NCBI GenBank assembly: GCA_016709155.1
Contig: JADJEI010000013.1
Coordinates: 620,001-684,000, forward strand
DNA: 64,000 bases
Reading direction: 5' to 3'
Origin: Ignavibacteriales bacterium
GTDB taxonomy: Bacteria; Bacteroidota; Ignavibacteria; Ignavibacteriales; Ignavibacteriaceae
Position numbers and translations under genes: made by a program. Numbering within the stretch: position 1 is the stretch's first letter; every line of letters starts with the position of its first letter. The notes below the pieces were generated by a model. That model saw only the letters and a list, made by a program, of their open reading frames with translations. It had not been told where the DNA came from and ran no database searches. Positions 55,366 to 64,000 of this stretch are shown here, one piece after another.

Positions 55366-57813
55366 TTACTTTTTACCATTTTTTTTATGAGCGATAGTCT
55401 TAGAAACATTTCTTCCCTTTTTCGCATCGTTAAAAATATATGGTATAGCATCCTCAATATTACCAATAGGAATGATTTTCATTCCTTCTTTTACCATTGG
55501 AGAAATTTCTTTTAGATCAATTTCATTGTCTTTTGGAATAAGCACTGTGGAAATTCCGGAACGTTTTGCAGCGAGTAATTTTTCGTTCAAACCACCAATT
55601 GGAAGAACAATTCCTTGTAAAGTAATTTCACCTGTCATTGCCACATCGTTTGAAGCAGCCCTGCCGCTGATAACGGAGTACATCGCCATTGTCATTGTAA
55701 TTCCTGCTGAAGGTCCATCCTTTGGTATAGCCCCTTCGGGCAAGTGAATATGAATTTCTTTCCCCTTAAAAAAATCAGGGTTGATCTTTAATTTTTTCGC
55801 ATTCGATCTTAGATAACTTAATCCAGCTTGAGCCGATTCTTTCATCACATCACCGAGCTGTCCGGTCAAATTTAATTTACCGGCACCGTTCATAATAGTT
55901 ACATCAACTGTAAGCAATTCGCCGCCGACACTTGTCCATGCTAATCCGGTTACACTTCCAATCCTGTTTTCTTTATTATGGCGTTGATGTCTGAACCGGG
56001 GGGTTTTGAGATATTCCTCTACTTTGATCTCATCTATAATATGATCAACGATTGCCTTTTTCTTACCGTTCGATGATTCGTGAACTACGATATCCCGCGC
56101 TGTTTTACGACAGATTGAAGCAATTTCGCGCTCAAGATTTCGAACTCCTGCTTCACGAGTGTAATCGGAAATTATTTTTTTGATTGCGGATTCTTCAAAT
56201 TTAATTTTTTTATCTTCAAGACCATGAGCCTTTAATTGCTTTGGGATAATATGTCTTTTTGCGATTTCATTTTTTTCAAAATCAAGGTAGCCGGGAAGTT
56301 CAATGATCTCCATTCTATCCTGCAGAGGAAGGGGTATATTATAACGGAGATTAGCTGTTGTAATAAACATTACCTGTGAAAGATCATAATCAACTTCAAG
56401 GTAATGGTCGTTAAATGAATGATTTTGTTCGGGGTCCAAAACTTCAAGCATCGCCGAAGAAGGATCACCGCGAAAATCCATACTCATTTTATCTATTTCA
56501 TCTAATAACATAACAGGATTTATTGTGCCTGCTTTTTTCATGGACTGAACAATCTTTCCGGGCATTGAACCGATGTAGGTTCGGCGATGTCCTCTTATCT
56601 CGGCTTCATCACGAACACCGCCAAGACTTATGCGAACAAATTTTCTGCCTAATGCTCTTGCAATTGATTTACCAAGCGAAGTTTTTCCAACGCCGGGAGG
56701 TCCGACAAAACATAAAATTTGTCCTCGCATTTTTTTAACAAGATTTAAAACCGCTATGTGCTCAACAATTCTTTCTTTGGGTTTTTCCAAACCGAAATGA
56801 TCCTCGTCAAGAATTTTCTGAACGTGATTAATATCAAGATTATCTTTTGTTCTTTCTGCACATGGAACCTCCGTCAGCCAGTCAAGATAATTTCGAATAA
56901 CAGTTGATTCGGGCGACATGGGTGGTGTTTTTTTAAGCTTGTTAAATTCTTCAATTGCTTTTGCATGAGCTTCTTCAGGCATTTTTGCTTTTGTGATTTG
57001 CTCGCGGATTTTTATAAATTCCGGTGAAGTATCTTCATCTTCGCCAAGTTCATCCTGAAGGATTTTTATTTGTTCCTGAATAATAAACTTTCGCTGAGTT
57101 TTCGCAATGTTTTCCTGAACTTTGTTATCAATTTCTTTCTCTATCCTCAAAATATCAATTTCTGAATTAAGGATTTTAATTACTTCGAGGTATTGTTCTT
57201 TCAAATTAGCCTTTTCGAGGATAGCTTGTTTTACATCCACAAACTGATTTATGTTTGCTGCGACATAAAAAAGTTTTCTATCGGGTTCATGAATATTTTC
57301 GAAAGCAGTCAGCGTCTCATTCGGAATATTTCTACTGATCTTTACATAGTCTTTAAAAAGTTGATTCATCTGCCGGATCATCGCATCCATCTCGTGGTCA
57401 TTTTCAGCTTCAGAAATGACTACCTCAATTTTAGCCTCAAAAAATTCAGTCTTATTCGTGAAAGAAATTATTCTTCCCTGGATCAATCCATCAACTAAAA
57501 TTTTAATCAACCCGTTAGGGAGTTTTAGAATTTGCACAATCTTTGCGATAGTTCCATCAATATAAATATCCTCAGCGCGTGGATCTTCAACACTTGATTT
57601 TTTCTGCGTTGCAAGGAAAATATATTTAGATTCTTCGAGCGCAAAATTAGCTGCGCGTATTGATTGCTCTCTTCCAACAAGGACGGGGAAAATCATATAC
57701 GGAAAAATTACAATATCTCGTAATGGCAAAACCGGAAGTATCTCCGGAATGCTATCAACAATAGATTCCTGATCTTTGTTAATTAGTAATTCTTTATCTT
57801 TTAATTTGTTCAA
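55366..57813 (-). CDS. lon: ATP-dependent protease Lon
   Basis: About 815 residues. The substrate-binding N-domain (LPVLPLRDIVIFPYMIFPVL), AAA+ domain with Walker A FVGPPGVGKTSLGKSIARAL, and the Ser-Lys protease domain (PEGAIPKDGPSAGITMTMAM; Lys in GGLNEKLLAAKRSG) are intact. The frame extends to an ATG at 57849, but a strong AGGAG lies inside that stretch, 7 bases before a TTG at 57811-57813, so TTG is the more likely start. It degrades misfolded and regulatory proteins. Confidence 0.93.
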   Translation of the reverse strand: MNKLKDKELLINKDQESIVDSIPEILPVLPLRDIVIFPYMIFPVLVGREQSIRAANFALEESKYIFLATQKKSSVEDPRAEDIYIDGTIAKIVQILKLPNGLIKILVDGLIQGRIISFTNKTEFFEAKIEVVISEAENDHEMDAMIRQMNQLFKDYVKISRNIPNETLTAFENIHEPDRKLFYVAANINQFVDVKQAILEKANLKEQYLEVIKILNSEIDILRIEKEIDNKVQENIAKTQRKFIIQEQIKILQDELGEDEDTSPEFIKIREQITKAKMPEEAHAKAIEEFNKLKKTPPMSPESTVIRNYLDWLTEVPCAERTKDNLDINHVQKILDEDHFGLEKPKERIVEHIAVLNLVKKMRGQILCFVGPPGVGKTSLGKSIARALGRKFVRISLGGVRDEAEIRGHRRTYIGSMPGKIVQSMKKAGTINPVMLLDEIDKMSMDFRGDPSSAMLEVLDPEQNHSFNDHYLEVDYDLSQVMFITTANLRYNIPLPLQDRMEIIELPGYLDFEKNEIAKRHIIPKQLKAHGLEDKKIKFEESAIKKIISDYTREAGVRNLEREIASICRKTARDIVVHESSNGKKKAIVDHIIDEIKVEEYLKTPRFRHQRHNKENRIGSVTGLAWTSVGGELLTVDVTIMNGAGKLNLTGQLGDVMKESAQAGLSYLRSNAKKLKINPDFFKGKEIHIHLPEGAIPKDGPSAGITMTMAMYSVISGRAASNDVAMTGEITLQGIVLPIGGLNEKLLAAKRSGISTVLIPKDNEIDLKEISPMVKEGMKIIPIGNIEDAIPYIFNDAKKGRNVSKTIAHKKNGKK

Positions 57814-58029
57814 ATCGTTCTCCTGAATTTTCTTTTCGTAAAAACACAATCAAAATATATCAAAATACTTACCTGCTTTCAAGGAAGATAAATTGGTGCA
57901 GATCACTAAATGGCTGTTAAACTTGTTCCTGCCTTGATATTGCAATATATCTTGAGGTTGCGTTTACGCCTGACCTTGACTATGATATTGAAGCCCGCAT
58001 TCTACTTATATTAGAAGTAAAAAAATAAT

Positions 58030-58794
58030 ATGATTACTGACATAATAAATATTTCGCGCGAAGCAGGAAGTGTAATTCGTGAAGGATTTGGAAAACATCT
58101 TCAAATTGAATTCAAAACGAATGAATCAAATCTTGTTACACAGATAGATAAAGCAGCAGAAAAAATTATTGTTGATTTTATTAAGAAGAAATATCCCTCG
58201 CACGGAATAATTGCCGAAGAAAGTGGTGAAGTAAATTCTCGAAGCGAGTATGGTTGGGTGGTTGATCCACTTGATGGTACTACAAATTTTGCACACGGAC
58301 TACCAATTTTTTCTGTATCTATCGGGCTGAGAAAAAATAATCAGACCATCGCAGGTGTTGTGTATGATGTTATACAAAATATAGTTTACTCTGCAGAACT
58401 CGGTGCAGGATCTTTTGCAGATTCAAAAACAATCCGGGTTAGTAAAACAGATAAACTTAAGCGGGCTTTGCTAGTAACAGGATTTCCATATAACATTTCC
58501 GAAAATCCTGAAAATGCATTTGAAAGATTTACGGCTTTAACTAAATCCTCGCGGGGGATGAGGCGGCTTGGTTCGGCAGCAATTGATTTTTGTTATGTTG
58601 CCAACGGTGTGTTTGACGGATTCTGGGAAGTGTTCCTGAATCCGTGGGATTTGTGCGCAGGCAAATTAATCCTTGAAGAGGCAGGGGGACTCGTTACAGA
58701 TTTCGATGGAACTAAAATTGATATTTTCACTCCAAGAATTCTCGCAAGCAATTCAGTAATACATCAACAGATGATAGAAATATTAAAATTGTAG
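58030..58794 (+). CDS. suhB: Inositol monophosphatase family protein
   Basis: 254 residues. Metal-binding motifs are seen in order: GIIAEESGE, WVVDPLDGTTNFAHGLPIFS and the late NPWDLCAGKLILEEAGG. RRLGSAAIDFCYVANG is also typical. The family includes inositol-1-phosphatase/SuhB and related sugar-phosphate phosphatases; the exact substrate is open. It stands alone between the divergent lon and the convergent ligase gene. Confidence 0.88.
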   Translation: MITDIINISREAGSVIREGFGKHLQIEFKTNESNLVTQIDKAAEKIIVDFIKKKYPSHGIIAEESGEVNSRSEYGWVVDPLDGTTNFAHGLPIFSVSIGLRKNNQTIAGVVYDVIQNIVYSAELGAGSFADSKTIRVSKTDKLKRALLVTGFPYNISENPENAFERFTALTKSSRGMRRLGSAAIDFCYVANGVFDGFWEVFLNPWDLCAGKLILEEAGGLVTDFDGTKIDIFTPRILASNSVIHQQMIEILKL

Positions 58795-58871
58795 CGAACA
58801 GGATATATCTGTGCGGTCAATTTCTTTGAAGAAAAACTACGCAGTTGTGCGATCGCTCAGCATCGAAAATT

Positions 58872-60695
58872 TTATCTCTCCAAACTCTGGTACATTGTAT
58901 CAATTATATTTTTGTACCGCTCTTCGACAAATTTCCTTTTCACACTAAGTTTGGGTGTTATCTCGCCTGATTCAATACTGAACGGTTGATCGAGTAGAGC
59001 GAACTTTCTAACACGTTCGTAGTTTGCCAGTTTTTTCTGGAAATGATCCATTTCATTGTCAAGGAGTTTGTAAATCTCTTCATCTTTGGTCAGGTCCTCA
59101 ACCTTTTTGTAAGCAATGTTGTGTGAATCTGCATATTCTTTTAATGCCTCAAAATCAGGAACGATTAATGCAGTTAAAAACATTCTTCTATCGCCGATAA
59201 GAACAAACTGATCAATATATTTGCTTGCAAGGAACATACTTTCTATCGGGGTAGGGGCAATATATTTACCTGCTGAAGTTTTAAAGAGATGTTTCTTTCT
59301 ATCGGTGATCACTAAAAATCCTTCTGCATCAAACACACCTATATCGCCAGTGTGCAGCCATCCATCTATTATAGTTTCGTCCGTTTCTTTTTTATTCTTG
59401 TAATAACCTTGCATAATATTTGGACCTCGTGCGAGAATTTCACCATCGGAGGCAATCTTCACCTCTACATTCGAAAACGGTTTTCCAACTGAACCAAATT
59501 TATAGTCATCAAGTTTGTTCGCAGAAATAACAGGTGAGGATTCAGTTAAGCCATATCCTTCAAGGATAATAATCCCTGCTGCCTCAAAGAATTCGCCAAG
59601 GTCCCGAGAAAGTGCAGCTCCGCCTGAAATAAAAAACTTCAATCTGCCGCCTGTTTTCTCTCTTATTTTTTGAAAGACTAATTTATCTGCAAGTGCATGC
59701 TTTAAATTGAGTGTGAGGGGAACATTTTTATTTCTTTTTGCTTTTGCATAGTCCCTGCCAATTTCCAACGCCCAGAAAAATATTTTTTGCTTCTTAGCAG
59801 GCTGGCTTTCAACGTTCTTAATAATTTTTGAATAGATCCTCTCAAAAAGTCTTGGCACGGTTGTCATCAAAGTCGGTTTTACTTCGATAAGGTTTTGTGC
59901 AACAGACTCAATACTTTCAGCATAATAGACTGTAGCACCGGCGGCAAAGGCAGTGTAGAATCCCCCCATCCTTTCGAAAATATGGCAGAGCGGCAGAAAG
60001 GATAAGAATATATCATCTTTTGCTATCGGGTATGTTGCGAGTGCGGAATTTACATTTGATAAAATATTTTTGTGTGAGAGCATCACGCCCTTTGGTTCTC
60101 CTGTTGTGCCCGAAGTATAAATTATGGTACAAAGATCATTTTCCTTTGCAAGCTTCAAGCTATCCTTAAAAAAATCAGGGTGGTTCGCTCTTAAATTATT
60201 ACCAAGATTTTGAACTTCGGAAAATGTATGAAGATTTTTTGTTTCTGTTTTGTCTTTTTCATTAAGCAGGACAATAAAATTTAAGTAGCGGCACTTGTCT
60301 TTTATCTTTAATAGCTTTGTCAATTGAAGTTTAGTTGAAACGATTATTCCTTTTGCTTCGGAATTATTCAAAATAAATTCAACTGAATCAGAAGTAAGGG
60401 AAGGGTAGAGGGGAACATCAACCGCACCTAAGCCAAGAATCGCAAAGTCCGCATAAACCCATTCAGGTCTGTTTTCTGAAAGTATCGCTACTTTGTCGCC
60501 TTTACCAATTCCAAGTTCTGTTAAACCAAAGGCAAAACTTCTGGTCTGCTCTTTTAATTCAGCGTAGGTAATACCAGCATATTTACCATTCACTTTACGA
60601 GAGATGATAAATTTTTCAGGATTCTTAATACCGTAATCGTCGGTGAGAAATTCAAAAAGTTCAGGGATGGTTTTGCAGGCTTTTAGTATTGCCAT
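58872..60695 (-). CDS. Long-chain acyl-CoA synthetase (AMP-binding)
   Basis: 607 residues. The AMP-binding signature is IIYTSGTTGEPKGVMLSHKN. It also has GGAALSRDLGEFFEAAGIII, EGYGLTESSPVISAN, GWLHTGDIGVFDAEGFLVIT and DRKKHLFKTSAGKYIAPTPI. The length and the C-terminal EITPKLSVKRKFVEERY match the bacterial FAA1-like group. It activates fatty acids to acyl-CoA through acyl-AMP. A Shine-Dalgarno AAGGAG lies 11 bases upstream of the ATG. Confidence 0.93.
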   Translation of the reverse strand: MAILKACKTIPELFEFLTDDYGIKNPEKFIISRKVNGKYAGITYAELKEQTRSFAFGLTELGIGKGDKVAILSENRPEWVYADFAILGLGAVDVPLYPSLTSDSVEFILNNSEAKGIIVSTKLQLTKLLKIKDKCRYLNFIVLLNEKDKTETKNLHTFSEVQNLGNNLRANHPDFFKDSLKLAKENDLCTIIYTSGTTGEPKGVMLSHKNILSNVNSALATYPIAKDDIFLSFLPLCHIFERMGGFYTAFAAGATVYYAESIESVAQNLIEVKPTLMTTVPRLFERIYSKIIKNVESQPAKKQKIFFWALEIGRDYAKAKRNKNVPLTLNLKHALADKLVFQKIREKTGGRLKFFISGGAALSRDLGEFFEAAGIIILEGYGLTESSPVISANKLDDYKFGSVGKPFSNVEVKIASDGEILARGPNIMQGYYKNKKETDETIIDGWLHTGDIGVFDAEGFLVITDRKKHLFKTSAGKYIAPTPIESMFLASKYIDQFVLIGDRRMFLTALIVPDFEALKEYADSHNIAYKKVEDLTKDEEIYKLLDNEMDHFQKKLANYERVRKFALLDQPFSIESGEITPKLSVKRKFVEERYKNIIDTMYQSLER

Positions 60696-61020
60696 ATTTC
60701 TCTAGCTCCTTCTGTTCATTAATTAAATTGCTGAAATAGTTTCTTATTGAACTCGGATAAATTTTCTAATTATTTTCGACTAAGGTTTAAGTGCAGACAT
60801 CTGCGCCGCAAAATAATATCAAATAAATTAATTCCAAATAAGATGAATCGAGATTTTCACCAAAGGCACGGCGACTCAAAGTTTAAATTTTAAGGCAAAC
60901 CGAAAATTAAAGTCCCGCTTTTATAAGGCGTAACATTTTTTATGAAATGTTTTATTAACCGATCAACTGTAATTGATCCAACATCGAATTTGAGATCAAA
61001 AATAAAAAATCATGTAAAAA
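60696..61020. other. Intergenic region upstream of the acyl-CoA synthetase gene
   Basis: No gene or RNA is recognised. It must contain the promoter of the synthetase gene. It leads directly into the second 21-bp phased array. Confidence 0.5.
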
Positions 61021-61040
61021 TCATCTTGTCTTACTTACAT

Positions 61041-61292
61041 AAGATTGTAAAAAATGTACGTAAGATTCTATCTTGGGTGTCCGAGATGTGACCTTGGGTG
61101 TCCAAGATGCGATCTTGGGTGTCCGAGATGTGATCTTGGGTGTCCAAGATGCGATCTTGGGTGTCCGAGATGTGATCTTGGGTGTCCGAGATGTGATCTT
61201 GGGTGTCCGAGATGTGATCTTGGGTGTCCGAGATGTGATCTTGGGTGTCCAAGATGCCATCTTGGGTACATAAGATGTCATCTTATGTGCGA
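61041..61292. repeat. 21-bp phased array of AAGAT/ATCTT palindromes (array 2)
   Basis: Twelve units start at 61041, 61062, 61083, 61104, 61125, 61146, 61167, 61188, 61209, 61230, 61251 and 61272, all exactly 21 bases apart. The central unit is GAGATGTGATCTTGGGTGTCC. Each unit contains an inverted repeat (AAGAT-N3-ATCTT) and together with its neighbour a second one (ATCTTGG...CCAAGAT). The end unit gives ACATAAGATGTCATCTTATG, nearly all of a perfect 21-base palindrome (61268-61288). Because the unit lacks stop codons in most frames, five of six frames are open through it, but none is a gene. Confidence 0.93.
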
Positions 61293-61463
61293 AATTTAGC
61301 GATTTTCAAGGTTTGGGATGATTTTTAGATGAAATAGTTGCGGAGTGGGAAGGGACTGGAAAGCTTATAACTTAAAAGCAATTGGAAAGGCGGGCATTTT
61401 ATTAATGATTGAAATTAATTGGGTTCATCTCTCACATCTTCAAACTGTTTTAATCGGAACCTG

Positions 61464-61487
61464 CCCTTCTCCTTTAAAGGAGAAGGG
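61464..61487. repeat. 24-bp perfect palindrome
   Basis: CCCTTCTCC at the left and GGAGAAGGG at the right enclose TTTAAA. It is followed by TTCTTTTTC on the plus strand but has no plus-strand gene before it. This type of palindrome is scattered through many genomes, so I regard it as REP-like rather than as a terminator. Confidence 0.55.
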
Positions 61488-61589
61488 TTCTTTTTCTTCA
61501 AAGATAGGGATAAATCAAACGTTTTTGCTGAAGGTCCTTTGATTTGGAGAAACTTTCAGAGGTTCAACAAATTTGCATTTTTGTTTGAA

Positions 61590-63719
61590 TCATTTTATTA
61601 GCAGCATCTGCCTGGATTCATTGAAAAGAATTTTTCCATCTTTCATTGCTGAGATTCTGTAAATGTAAACTCCGCTTGAAAGAGTGCTTGCTTCAAATGT
61701 TTTTTCGAAGTTTCCTGTTTCAAGTTCTTCATTTACAAGTTCTGCTACTTCTCTACCAAGAATATCATAAATTTTTAGTGTTACAAAACTCCTCTCTGGA
61801 ATTGAGAAGCTGATTGCTGTGCTTGGATTAAAAGGGTTGGGGTAGTTTTGTTTTAATGAATATTCGATTATCGTATTAGCATTTGTTTCGGTTGAAACGG
61901 GATTAGGGTTGTAGGCAAGCTCATAATATCCTGTGTCTGGCTTCGTTGAATATTCCGGGACTATTCCTTCATCAACCGCATAAATTTTATAATAAAAGTT
62001 ATATTCGTTTTTCATCAGGGTTGAATCTAATACATAAGAAATAGAGTAATTACTGGAATTTGGCAAATTCACAGCGAGAGTAGTTGGATTATTAAATGTG
62101 GAATCTCCATTTGAATAATGGCTAAACATCAGAACTGAGTCTATAAAATTTACATTTATATAGGTGCTAAAGGAACTGTAATCATGATCAACAGTAAAGT
62201 TCCACTCCAAGTTGAAATTATTGGTGGTCAGTACAGGTTGAAAATTTATTATCGGTTTGACATGATCAGAATAATAATTAACACCAGAAGAATCGAAGAG
62301 TATTGCACGAATCATTTTTCTTACACAGTATTCATAAGTCCAGCCTGGGGCTGAAGAAAAAGATTCTTCATTTGTTTCCCCGAGCTTTTCTGAATAGTAT
62401 GTATGAGAGCCCCAAGAAGATCCGGGACCACCCTCCTCTGCCCAAAAATTTCCCTTTGAATAATAAACTGAATCAAAAATGCTTATAAAAATTGGTTCTA
62501 CTATTGTTGCATTTTTTATTTCGTGGGTGTTAAATAAAATATGTTGAACAGTGGAGCCTTCATTAAGAGTATAATCCATTATAATATAATCCTGATCGTT
62601 CCAATTTAGTAAAAATTTATTATTTTCTTTGTCATAACGTACCCAATCGTTCACTTCACCTTGCAGCAGAAAATATCTTTCACTGGCTATTATAGTATCC
62701 CTATCAACATAATAAATAGCATTTCCTGCAAAATGGTTATTGCATCTTTTATTAAATTGCCATTTATTTCCCAATGCTAATGGAAAATAATTTTCCCCTA
62801 TATACGGCTGGTAAGACGGATCATACAAAAACACACCACTATTTGTGGCAGCAAACACCAATGAATCGACAAAAGCAAATGCACTTGGGTAGTCGCTACC
62901 AGAGGGACCTATATATGACCAGCTTAAACAATTGTCCAATGATCTATAGCCCGGACCAGCATAAAAATTATGATATTTGTCCATGAATAAAAATTCCAGT
63001 TGAGTTCCTGAAATTTCGCTCCAACTTTCTCCATTATTGGTTGATATTAATCTTGTACTCCACTTGTTTGCATAAATATGATTTGAGTCATCTATTACAA
63101 TTCCCCAAATTGATAATGGTAATGCTGCATCATAAACTAATTCCCAATCAGCGCCCAAATTAGTGGTTCTATAAATTTCACCATCCCCACTACCAGCGAA
63201 AACGTTATTTAAATTATTGGCTGCAATAGACCAGATGATATCATTTGCAAAACTGTTTTCTAACCATGAGTTTCCGCCATCTGAAGAATAGACAACTTTT
63301 CCATCATAAGTTCCTGCCCAAATCCAATTATTTGGACTTACTGTTATTGAAAATATTTTATCATTTGAAGCAAGGGAAAGTGTCCAATTATCTCCTTGAT
63401 CTGTAGATTTATAAATTCCACCATCCACATCATTCCCGCCCCACAAAACACCTATACTGTCAATAGCGATACGATAAAGTCTAAGTGATCCGCTTCCAAG
63501 ACGAGTCCAGGTTGCGCCTAAATCAGTAGAACGATAAAAATAGTTCCCGGCTGCATTTCCAGCAAAGTAAAGATTTTGCTCGCCATCATATAGAATATCA
63601 TATACATAAATATCAGAAGTGATACTTTGCCAATATAGTGTTTGGGATTGTGTGGGTAAGGTAGTAGTAATAATTATTGAAAAGATCAAAAAGTAAAAAA
63701 TGAATCTTATTATTTTCAT
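61590..63719 (-). CDS. T9SS-secreted BNR/YCF48-like beta-propeller protein
   Basis: 709 residues from the ATG at 63719, chosen because the signal peptide (IIRFIFYFLIFSIIITTTLP) follows at once; the frame extends 17 codons further. Residues 25-330 form a propeller of BNR/YCF48-type blades (YRSTDLGATWTRLGSGSLRL, YKSTDQGDNWTLSLASNDKI, YSSDGGNSWLENSF, YRTTNLGADWELVYDA). A middle region (NKWQFNKRCNNHFAG...) resembles surface lipoprotein-like domains, and a fibronectin-like part follows. It ends with a T9SS sorting domain (QNYPNPFNPSTAISFSIPER, YDILGREVAELVNEE, SRQMLLIK). The frame is intact. Confidence 0.88.
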   Translation of the reverse strand: MKIIRFIFYFLIFSIIITTTLPTQSQTLYWQSITSDIYVYDILYDGEQNLYFAGNAAGNYFYRSTDLGATWTRLGSGSLRLYRIAIDSIGVLWGGNDVDGGIYKSTDQGDNWTLSLASNDKIFSITVSPNNWIWAGTYDGKVVYSSDGGNSWLENSFANDIIWSIAANNLNNVFAGSGDGEIYRTTNLGADWELVYDAALPLSIWGIVIDDSNHIYANKWSTRLISTNNGESWSEISGTQLEFLFMDKYHNFYAGPGYRSLDNCLSWSYIGPSGSDYPSAFAFVDSLVFAATNSGVFLYDPSYQPYIGENYFPLALGNKWQFNKRCNNHFAGNAIYYVDRDTIIASERYFLLQGEVNDWVRYDKENNKFLLNWNDQDYIIMDYTLNEGSTVQHILFNTHEIKNATIVEPIFISIFDSVYYSKGNFWAEEGGPGSSWGSHTYYSEKLGETNEESFSSAPGWTYEYCVRKMIRAILFDSSGVNYYSDHVKPIINFQPVLTTNNFNLEWNFTVDHDYSSFSTYINVNFIDSVLMFSHYSNGDSTFNNPTTLAVNLPNSSNYSISYVLDSTLMKNEYNFYYKIYAVDEGIVPEYSTKPDTGYYELAYNPNPVSTETNANTIIEYSLKQNYPNPFNPSTAISFSIPERSFVTLKIYDILGREVAELVNEELETGNFEKTFEASTLSSGVYIYRISAMKDGKILFNESRQMLLIK

Positions 63720-63823
63720 ATTAACAAATCCTATAAAATCTTGATAAAAATGTAAACAATTAAAACTCAATTAGCAATAGTACAGAATGTACGGATTAAT
63801 TCTTAGTGACTACGAGAAATAAA

Positions 63824-63847
63824 AAGTCCCGCGTGAAAGCGGGACTT
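63824..63847 (-). terminator. Rho-independent terminator of the gene entering from the right
   Basis: AAGTCCCGC (63824-63832) and GCGGGACTT (63839-63847) form a 9-bp stem with a 6-base loop. On the minus strand a TTTTTATTTC run follows. It lies about 30 bases after the stop of the truncated T9SS gene. Confidence 0.9.
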
Positions 63848-63878
63848 AAGTTAAATACTGAAACTATTAAATGAAAAA

Positions 63879-64000
63879 TTATTTCACTAAAAGCATTTTC
63901 TTAGTTTCAATAAAATTGCCTGTGGCTAATCTGTAGATATAAACTCCGCCGGCAAGATCGGCAGCATCGAAAACTGCGTTGTACGATCCAACTGACATGG
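63879..64000 (-). CDS. C-terminal fragment of a T9SS-secreted protein (cut by window edge)
   Basis: The minus strand reads in from the window edge as VGSYNAVFDAADLAGGVYIY, RLATGNFIETKKMLLVK and stops at 63879-63881. This is the second half of a T9SS type A sorting domain, matching the ends of the other cargo proteins here. The rest of the gene lies outside the window. Confidence 0.85.
   Translation of the reverse strand, partial: MSVGSYNAVFDAADLAGGVYIYRLATGNFIETKKMLLVK

Noticed and set aside
61021..61299. Five overlapping open frames on both strands, including LGCPRCD- and SRTPKIT-type repeat proteins
   Set aside because: They are six-frame readings of the 21-bp tandem array. The unit has no stop codons in most frames and its length is a multiple of three. 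No start context or homology supports a gene.
61464..61487. Terminator for the T9SS gene ending at 61590
   Set aside because: On the minus strand the palindrome is not followed by a T-run and lies over 100 bases from the stop codon.
61345..61542. 65-codon plus-strand open frame
   Set aside because: It runs through the 24-bp palindrome (TCPSPLKEKG-type translation of a common repeat) and has no recognisable domain or ribosome-binding site.
1..64000. tRNA, rRNA, riboswitch or replication-origin sequences
   Set aside because: No cloverleaf, rRNA core sequence, known riboswitch core or DnaA-box cluster was recognised by eye in the gaps between genes; a covariance search would be needed to exclude them fully.

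Overview
The window looks like a chromosome segment from an AT-rich member of the Ignavibacteria or a related Bacteroidota/Chlorobi-group lineage. The main evidence is five secreted proteins that end in a type IX secretion (T9SS) sorting domain with the NYPNPFNP motif (8346-9807, 18914-21134, 29174-31034, 61590-63719, 63879-end). The taxonomic placement is inference. No rRNA or tRNA gene was recognised.

Layout. 1-5262 (minus): a two-component system (PAS histidine kinase, NtrC-type regulator, part of a third receiver gene), then proC and asd. 5317-5510: remnant of an IS200-like tyrosine transposase next to a REP-like hairpin. 5761-8145: a nitrilase-family amidase, a small cytochrome c lipoprotein and an outer-membrane protein. 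8346-11296: a T9SS protein built of 29-residue repeats, an unrecognised protein, and a 300-bp array of CCTAGG palindromes phased exactly every 21 bp. 11553-18866: an integron-like gene-cassette array with no integrase gene in the window. Its cassettes carry an EcoRI-type methyltransferase with a DUF262-HNH nuclease, a DUF6932 nucleotidyltransferase-like pair, a GNAT acetyltransferase, a lipoprotein and unknown proteins. 18914-23418: an LVIVD-repeat T9SS protein and a GH97 glucosidase. 23638-29138: a five-gene locus (CHASE2 sensor, FecR-like protein, papain-type protease, membrane-anchored protein, caspase-type protease). 29174-34499: a T9SS protein, a glutaredoxin-like gene whose 3' end is duplicated around a HEPN/MNT toxin-antitoxin pair, a DUF1003 protein, a solitary attC-like site and a Lit-like (U49) metalloprotease.

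The second half is mostly ordinary chromosome: a sodium:solute symporter with a small membrane partner, a Pho regulon operon (pstS, phosphate porin, pstC-pstA-pstB, phoU) behind a Pho-box-like repeat, a TetR regulator, a PIG-L deacetylase/small protein/symporter operon, and a housekeeping block (mtaB, rpsA, cmk, dnaX, msrC, lon, an inositol-phosphatase-family gene, an acyl-CoA ligase). It ends with a second 21-bp phased palindrome array of different sequence and two more T9SS cargo genes.

More than ten genes are broken by single-base shifts, many of them at homopolymer runs, while homology continues in the next frame. This is most simply explained by indel errors in the assembly. Such genes are annotated here over their full span, with the shift noted, rather than as proven pseudogenes.
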